A DNA stretch of 18,454 nucleotides from an uncultured Oscillospiraceae bacterium (GTDB lineage: Bacteria; Bacillota; Clostridia; Oscillospirales; Ruminococcaceae): positions 1 to 18,454 of the forward strand of contig CAJUMS010000052.1 of assembly GCA_910587465.1 (NCBI GenBank). The letters are read 5' to 3'. Under the pieces are notes generated by a model, which made no database searches, had not been told where the DNA came from, and saw only the letters and a program-made list of their open reading frames with translations. The translations under genes were made by a program, and so were the position numbers. Numbering within the stretch: the stretch's first letter is position 1; each line of letters opens with the position of its first letter. Positions 13,817 to 18,454 of the stretch are shown here, one piece after another.

Positions 13817-14176
13817 TAGTTTTGCCGAAAAATAAATATGGAATGAAACTTGGCATTTTTCGCAAAGTTCCATTCCGGACATTTATATTTATTTGATAGA
13901 TGGGTTTCTATAAGGTGGAAGATGCAGATTTTACGTTACATCCAAACAAAAAGCATATCTCTTGATAAAGCACCAAGAAGATATGATATTAAAAAATCTC
14001 CGAGACGATATTTCGCCTCGGAGCCAAAATTATCTAAATATGCTAATCGTTTTATTCGTGATTATTCCTCTGCCAAACAGCTTATTCAACGTAATACTTG
14101 AAGATTAATAATTTATTAAAGAGAGACAGCAATATGGCACTTACAAAAACCACGTTTATTTAGATGAAATTTTACA
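13817..14176. other. Gene-free junction between the mobile element and the peptidase operon
   Basis: It is AT-rich. Apart from the minus-strand terminator at 13990-14024 no feature is supported. The right end of the serine-recombinase element should lie here or just before. An 83-codon plus-strand ORF (13850-14101) runs through the terminator hairpin and has no ribosome-binding site. Confidence 0.4.
13990..14024 (-). terminator. Terminator of the VWA-peptidase/lipoprotein operon
   Basis: On the minus strand CTCCGAGGCGA and TCGTCTCGGAG pair with one mismatch and are followed by ATTTTTTAA. It lies about 150 bp past the lipoprotein stop with no other minus-strand gene between. Confidence 0.75.
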
Positions 14177-14548
14177 TTAGTTTGAATACCTACTATCAAA
14201 AGTCTTGGTAATGTTCTTATCACCATCAACCGTATACACCACATAATATGAGGAATCTTCATCAACAAAAGCCCCCCCTGTATATGCAGTCCAGTTAATT
14301 GTAACCTCACCTTGTCCTATAGGTTCAAACACCCAATTTTCCACATATCCAGGTCCCAAATTAAGTGGAAACTTAGTTGTATAATAATCAACCTCCTTTA
14401 AAATGTTATCGGGAACAAGTTCACAGCCCCAATGGTCACCCGCTGATCCATTAGCACTTTGAGAACAATATAACCTGTTGTCATCTTTGTTACATGATGT
14501 AAAACCTATTGTAATCAAAAATGCAGATATTATTGGAACAACTTTCAT
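14177..14548 (-). CDS. Small lipoprotein, putative chagasin-like (I42) cysteine-peptidase inhibitor
   Basis: This 123-residue lipoprotein has signal MKVVPIISAFLITIGFTSC, with lipobox FTSC and the lipidated Cys at 19. The mature part resembles chagasin/ICP inhibitors, which block papain-like peptidases with three loops. NGSAGDHW aligns without gaps to loop motif NPTTGYxW (N, G and W kept), and GPGYVENWVFEPIGQGEVTI follows the GxGG...F...G...I pattern. The third motif (RPW) is not preserved (YTGG in its place). AGGAGG five bases before the ATG and a 20-bp gap to the upstream gene show co-expression with a secreted protein ending in a papain/C39-like domain. This makes an inhibitor or immunity role plausible. 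The family call is by eye; an unrelated immunoglobulin-like lipoprotein is the alternative. Confidence 0.7.
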   Translation of the reverse strand: MKVVPIISAFLITIGFTSCNKDDNRLYCSQSANGSAGDHWGCELVPDNILKEVDYYTTKFPLNLGPGYVENWVFEPIGQGEVTINWTAYTGGAFVDEDSSYYVVYTVDGDKNITKTFDSRYSN

Positions 14549-14567
14549 CCTTGCCTCCTAGCAAATT

Positions 14568-17500
14568 TTAAAATGAATTCTGGACAAAAGCTACACAGCC
14601 AAACATTCCAGCATTGTCTAAGAAGTTATCCAAATCAATGTATGCTTTCTTACTCCATGTGGATACAGTTAATGTTGTCTTATTTGTAATTTTGTCTATA
14701 TGTATTCCAGTAATTACAACAAAATGCTCCCCCACTGAATCGGTTGCCACATCATCAAAAGCAAACCTGTACTTTGTTGCTCCTTTTAACCCAATTACCA
14801 TGACAGCTGGGATATCGTTGCTGATAGACTCAAGTATCCTTTCTTCAAGTGATTCTTGGGAATCCAATGTGCTTGCAAAGCAGAGATCAGTAGTTACATT
14901 AACCCCATTATCAGAACAATATTTTTCCAATTCTGTTAGCATATTAAACGGATCACACCACCAAGTTCCCGTGCCATTTGTTGCCGCATTTACAGCAGCA
15001 TTTGCTAAGCTGCTCGAAAGATCGTAGCTTAACTCATCTAAAAAGTCATACCACTTACTTTCCCATGGCGTTAAGAAGATAGGGCGATCAACCTTGGTGT
15101 TTTCTTCTGTAACAGCCCCCAGCACAGGAGTTTCAACATCTAACGGAGTTAGGTAGTTTTGAGCATATAAACGAACAAACTGGTCGTAATCATTATACGA
15201 TATGCTAGATTTAGAGGTATCCACTTTAGTCAAGGCTTTATTCTTGCTTTTTTGCAGATATAACAGAATATCACAACTCGCTATTACGCCGCAGCCACCC
15301 TTTCTAATGTGTTTGCTTTGCTTATCATTTTTGGATTCATCATTTTCATCGTAAAACCAGCTCTGATTACCACCAAACCCTCCATTATCAAGGGTGGTAT
15401 ATGACGATGTGTTAATTGAAGGATAAGAGTTTAAAAGATTGATGCTTTTTACATCACACGACAAAGGATTGGATTTATAGGTATAGACTTCTAAGTAATC
15501 TTCATACCCATCGTAATCCGAATCAACTTTCATAGGATTAGAGGTCATTTTAAAATAGTACCCCTTTACTGTATTGATTCCAAGCAATTTTTTGATACCT
15601 AACCAACCGTTATCTTCTTTTGTGCTGTAAAATGGTTTTGGATTAATTTCTTCACCATCCCACAAACCATCCTGATCACAGTCATAGTCGGTAGGATCAA
15701 GATATATTATTTTGCCGTTTTGCAACCTTATTCCTGCTGTTTCAACAGCATCTGGCAGTTCATCACCATCGGTATCTGTCATATCAAAATCACTTGAATA
15801 GCCTATCTCAGCAAAAATATCCACAAGATCATCAGCCGAAAACGCTTTATAATATTCGCCTCCGGTTGCTTCAGCAATGTCTTTCATTAGAGAGTCGCTT
15901 GCTGATCCAAAGCCTACAGTGAATATCTTTATGTTCTTATGCTCGTTGTCACAAGTTTCCAAGGCACGGTTAAGCGCACTTCGGCTACCACCATCCTCAC
16001 CGTCGGACAAGAGAATTATACGATTATTAACATATGACGCGTTTATGTCTTTTTCATCAAATGCAGATATTGCTTTGTTTATAGCATTGCTAAAGTTTGT
16101 ACCACCACTGCTATAAATTCTTTTAAGTGTGTTTTTCAGTACATTTCCATCATTTGACATAGGAGCAACTAATTGTGCCGATCCGGTAAAAAATACAATA
16201 GCGGTTTTGTCGTCGCGGTTCATATGATCTATAAATTTTTCTGCAGCTTCAGCTCTTTGAGAACGTGGATCATTCCAATCCATACTTCCGGAGCAGTCTA
16301 TTGCCAAAACAGTGTTATACCTTATAGTAGGAGCACCGCCAGGTATTCCGGGATCAGAAGCAGGGTTATAATTAAATTCTTTTGCCCATGCATCAAACCA
16401 AGCCTTTTTATCAACGATCATGTACTTACTGAAATGAGTAGTTTCGATGCTTGCCGTACCGTTTTCCTCATTAAGGATTGTTTCCAGTTCGATAAATTCA
16501 TCCTCTTCCTCATTATACCACAAAAAGAGCAGATTGTCAAATGGAATTTCGCCAAGCTTATCCTTGTCGATTTTGAAAGTAAGGGTAGCCTTGTCAAACT
16601 CGGAGGTTGTTTCGATCTCAAAAGGCTCACCGACAAGCCCTACAACATCTGTGCAGAGAATGTCCGTATTAATAACGCTTTCGACAGAGGTGGTTCTGTT
16701 GATGTTGCCTGTGCATTCCATGTCAACGATAACTTCAGTTACCGCGCAGTCGTCGTTCTTCACCTTATGGGTAAATGTCTGCTGAATTTTCTCTTTGCTG
16801 TCGATAATTCCATCACCGTCTGTATCCTGTATCAAAGGATTTGTGCCAAGAACTATCTCGTCGCCATCGTCCAGACCGTCGCCGTCAGTATCGGCAACAA
16901 GCGGGTCTGTGCCATGAGTCTTGACTTCATCGCCATCGGACAGACCGTCGCTATCGGTATCGGCTATGTACGGATTTGTCTTGTTATCAAATTCCTCAAG
17001 GTTAGTCAGACCGTCCTCATCGAAATCCTCACCGCCGTCGTTCACGCCGTTATCATCGGTATCAGCCTTTGTCGGATCCGTAAACGTGCCGAAGACCTCA
17101 TAATAATCGTTCAGACCGTCGCCGTCAGTATCTATATTATTAGGGTCGCTGCCGAGATATTCCTCAATACTGTCGGGCAAGCCGTCGCCGTCGGAATCCG
17201 CAAGCTTCGACCAGTTTTCGAAATTTTCAAAGAAGTCGGGCATCCCGTTCTCGTTTTCGTCCTTCATGTACTGCCACTCGTCTTTGGGAATATTAAGCGG
17301 CTCGGAAACCGTTCCGACAAAATCGGCAGCGTTCGTGCTGTAATTTGCGTTAACATTCGGGCAGTCAAAAACAATGCTGTCAGCAATGATGACAACATTA
17401 TTGAGATTAAGGTTCATAGCCTTGACCTCAACGCTGCCGAACGGAGCGTACACCAAGCCGTTCAGATTAACATTGGTGCTGTCAATGACAATATCTCCGT

Positions 17501-18011
17501 ACTTTGAGTAAATCACGGAGTCATTTGTATTTTTTACCTCGCCGTTCAGCGTAACGTCCTTAAACGCTTTCAGCGCAGTGTTTATGTTGATATTTCCCGT
17601 AAGCTCCGCTTCGCCGAGAACCTCGGTCGGCTCGCTGATGTTTATGTTAAGCTCGTCAAGAATGTAGTCTTCGGTATGCTCCTCAACATCGCCGCCGGAG
17701 AAGTACTTCGAATCGATCTTATCGAAGATATAAATCATGTCAAGACCCGCGTTTTCGGTCTTAGTGCCGTTAAAATTCATATTTCCGGCTGCCGAGATCG
17801 TACCGTTTGTCGCTACGTTTCCGTTCACACCGAAGTTAGACGCGGTAGTAGTTATCGCACCCTCGGCGGATGAACCCGCAAACAAGGTATAGGGATAACG
17901 CCACAAATCCTCCGCCATAGCGGGAATTGCGGGCAGCATGGTTATTGCCGTTGCCGCGGCTACAAAGCCGGATATTAGTCGCTTTGCCTTTTGATTAAAC
18001 TTGAAGTTCAT
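14568..18011 (-). CDS. Secreted multidomain protein: TSP3 repeats, VWA domain, papain/C39-like cysteine peptidase
   Basis: It has 1147 residues. The Sec signal peptide ends near AMA-ED (about 34). Residues 35-260 are Asn/Gly-rich strands (NGNVATNGTI, GNMNFNG, TLNGEVKN), probably a beta-solenoid. About seven Ca-binding TSP3 repeats (DTDGDGLxD) span about 265-405, followed by a beta-rich linker. The VWA domain (about 565-745) has MIDAS DCSGS (572-576), GGTNFSNAI and LLSDGEDG. More TSP3-like units (DTDGDELPD, DCDQDGLWD, DSDYDGYED) lie to about 845. The C-terminal domain has putative nucleophile C907 in GGCGVIASCDILLYL and H1096 in GEHFVVITGIH, a papain/C39-like pattern. No LPXTG, dockerin or transmembrane anchor is present, so it should be released or held non-covalently. 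GGAGG just upstream favours the ATG at 18011 over the one at 18023. Base composition shifts sharply near 16.4-16.7 kb. Substrate unknown. Confidence 0.85.
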   Translation of the reverse strand: MNFKFNQKAKRLISGFVAAATAITMLPAIPAMAEDLWRYPYTLFAGSSAEGAITTTASNFGVNGNVATNGTISAAGNMNFNGTKTENAGLDMIYIFDKIDSKYFSGGDVEEHTEDYILDELNINISEPTEVLGEAELTGNININTALKAFKDVTLNGEVKNTNDSVIYSKYGDIVIDSTNVNLNGLVYAPFGSVEVKAMNLNLNNVVIIADSIVFDCPNVNANYSTNAADFVGTVSEPLNIPKDEWQYMKDENENGMPDFFENFENWSKLADSDGDGLPDSIEEYLGSDPNNIDTDGDGLNDYYEVFGTFTDPTKADTDDNGVNDGGEDFDEDGLTNLEEFDNKTNPYIADTDSDGLSDGDEVKTHGTDPLVADTDGDGLDDGDEIVLGTNPLIQDTDGDGIIDSKEKIQQTFTHKVKNDDCAVTEVIVDMECTGNINRTTSVESVINTDILCTDVVGLVGEPFEIETTSEFDKATLTFKIDKDKLGEIPFDNLLFLWYNEEEDEFIELETILNEENGTASIETTHFSKYMIVDKKAWFDAWAKEFNYNPASDPGIPGGAPTIRYNTVLAIDCSGSMDWNDPRSQRAEAAEKFIDHMNRDDKTAIVFFTGSAQLVAPMSNDGNVLKNTLKRIYSSGGTNFSNAINKAISAFDEKDINASYVNNRIILLSDGEDGGSRSALNRALETCDNEHKNIKIFTVGFGSASDSLMKDIAEATGGEYYKAFSADDLVDIFAEIGYSSDFDMTDTDGDELPDAVETAGIRLQNGKIIYLDPTDYDCDQDGLWDGEEINPKPFYSTKEDNGWLGIKKLLGINTVKGYYFKMTSNPMKVDSDYDGYEDYLEVYTYKSNPLSCDVKSINLLNSYPSINTSSYTTLDNGGFGGNQSWFYDENDESKNDKQSKHIRKGGCGVIASCDILLYLQKSKNKALTKVDTSKSSISYNDYDQFVRLYAQNYLTPLDVETPVLGAVTEENTKVDRPIFLTPWESKWYDFLDELSYDLSSSLANAAVNAATNGTGTWWCDPFNMLTELEKYCSDNGVNVTTDLCFASTLDSQESLEERILESISNDIPAVMVIGLKGATKYRFAFDDVATDSVGEHFVVITGIHIDKITNKTTLTVSTWSKKAYIDLDNFLDNAGMFGCVAFVQNSF

Positions 18012-18033
18012 ACTTTCCTCCATTTCGCAGATT

Positions 18034-18060
18034 GCAGAGCGGTCAGCTTAACCGCCCTGC
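18034..18060 (-). promoter_or_regulatory. Leader hairpin next to the ribosome-binding site of the VWA-peptidase gene
   Basis: GCAGAGCGGT (18034-18043) and ACCGCCCTGC (18051-18060) pair with one mismatch around a 7-nt loop. In the minus-strand mRNA it ends 13 nt before the GGAGG. There is no T-run, so it is not a terminator. It may protect the mRNA or modulate translation. The sequence GCTCTGCA at its 3' side also occurs near 18150, allowing an alternative pairing. Confidence 0.5.
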
Positions 18061-18177
18061 TTGCACATGTTTTATCACTTTCCCATTGCTGTTGTAGTCC
18101 CCGTCTGCTTTAAATTAACGGCGCTTAAGGAACCAGAACCAGTCAAAAATGCAGAGCATTCATCCGCCTTGTTAATT

Positions 18178-18438
18178 TCATGTTTTGTCCTGTTTACTGT
18201 TAGATTTCAGTCCCTCGGCAGTAAGACACATACCAATCTTAAAACCTTCCTTAAACGATCCAAAGATTATTTCATCAGTCATAGCTTCTTTAGCTTCAAT
18301 AATATCATCTAAAAATTCTGCCTGTTTGTTGTCAAGTGAACTTTTTAGCAGTTCTTTTAGCTTGTAAAATTTATTACTTGCCTCAACATATTTCTTTGTT
18401 TTGTATGATGTTGTATAATAAAACTTGACACCAAATTC
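18178..18438 (-). pseudogene. Small hypothetical protein, 5' end missing
   Basis: The minus-strand frame ending at the TGA at 18178-18180 encodes a coherent charged, helical sequence, including YKLKELLKSSLDNKQAEFLD, EAKEAMTDEIIFGSF and EGFKIGMCLTAEGL. The pattern (a helix with KELL...L...Q...LDD followed by FxxGFKIGxxLxxE) is like small DUF6809-type proteins common in Clostridia; that label is tentative. No plausible start precedes the conserved part, and an in-frame TGA lies at 18439-18441, so the gene is truncated or frameshifted at its 5' end. An internal ATG (at EAMTDE) would leave only the last third. It lies 167 bp upstream of the VWA-peptidase gene on the same strand. Confidence 0.55.
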
Positions 18439-18453
18439 TCAAAGAAGTATAAT
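18425..18453 (+). promoter_or_regulatory. Perfect consensus promoter at the right edge, facing out
   Basis: TTGACA (18425-18430), a 17-bp spacer, TATAAT (18448-18453). It overlaps the broken 5' end of the small hypothetical gene and points to whatever lies beyond the window. It may drive a plus-strand gene or non-coding RNA. Confidence 0.7.
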
Positions 18454-18454
18454 G

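Noticed and set aside
9796..13870. AAAGTTC at 9796-9802 and 13864-13870 as target-site repeats of the recombinase element
   Set aside because: A 7-bp match between two AT-rich 100-bp regions is expected by chance, and TnpX-type recombinases usually leave only a dinucleotide core.
13850..14101. 83-codon plus-strand ORF with PRRY repeats
   Set aside because: It runs straight through a convincing minus-strand terminator hairpin, lacks a ribosome-binding site and matches no family I know.
16173..17507. 444-codon plus-strand ORF antisense to the VWA/TSP3 gene
   Set aside because: It lies opposite the repeat-rich coding region, whose Asp/Gly codons leave the antisense frame open. Its translation has no recognisable domain and no ribosome-binding site, and the minus-strand gene shows clear domains.
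18061..18177. Cyclic-di-GMP or other known riboswitch upstream of the VWA gene
   Set aside because: The conserved cores I would expect for the GEMM classes are not visible; it is kept only as an unassigned structured leader.

Overview
The window looks like a chromosomal stretch of a low-to-mid GC Gram-positive gut or rumen bacterium of the Clostridia, most like Ruminococcus and relatives. The grounds are strong AGGAGG ribosome-binding sites, several perfect TTGACA-N17-TATAAT promoters, cytoplasmic GH3 and GH36 plant-sugar glycosidases, a Tn4451/TndX-type large serine recombinase, and a secreted protein with VWA and thrombospondin type 3 repeats. No tRNA, rRNA or CRISPR array was seen.

Layout. 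(1) 1-280: copy A of a dispersed AT-rich intergenic repeat with an internal terminator hairpin. (2) 585-2395, minus strand: a prophage remnant holding a TerS-like gene, a complete-looking TerL, and, directly after TerL, only the C-terminal half of an S24/LexA-like repressor whose catalytic Ser is replaced by Phe. (3) 2454-3783: ugd (UDP-glucose dehydrogenase) with its own consensus promoter and terminator. (4) 4002-9111: two convergent glycosidase genes, a GH3 beta-xylosidase/beta-glucosidase type (plus) and a GH36 alpha-galactosidase (minus). Between them lie repeat copy B, a bidirectional terminator and an unlisted fragment of an ABC-transporter ATPase. (5) 9200-9795: an IS200/IS605-type remnant whose tnpA carries two frameshifts. 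(6) 9804 to about 13.8 kb: a compact serine-recombinase element on the minus strand (AAA ATPase, a possible 47-aa ORF, RHH protein, TnpW-like protein, recombinase) with no relaxase. Seven copies of a 9-bp iteron-like unit lie in the 3' end of the ATPase gene. (7) 13990-18060, minus strand: a two-gene operon encoding a 1147-residue secreted protein (repeat-rich region, TSP3, VWA, papain/C39-like cysteine peptidase) and, 20 bp later, a small lipoprotein resembling chagasin (I42) cysteine-peptidase inhibitors. (8) 18178-18454: a 5'-truncated small hypothetical gene (minus) and a consensus promoter reading out of the window (plus).

The region most deserving follow-up is the secreted peptidase/VWA protein with its putative dedicated inhibitor. 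Next come the iteron-like array hidden in the ATPase coding sequence and the paired intergenic repeats, one of which abuts a decayed ABC ATPase gene. The glycosidases fit intracellular use of hemicellulose- and raffinose-type oligosaccharides. The rest is a patchwork of mobile-element debris.
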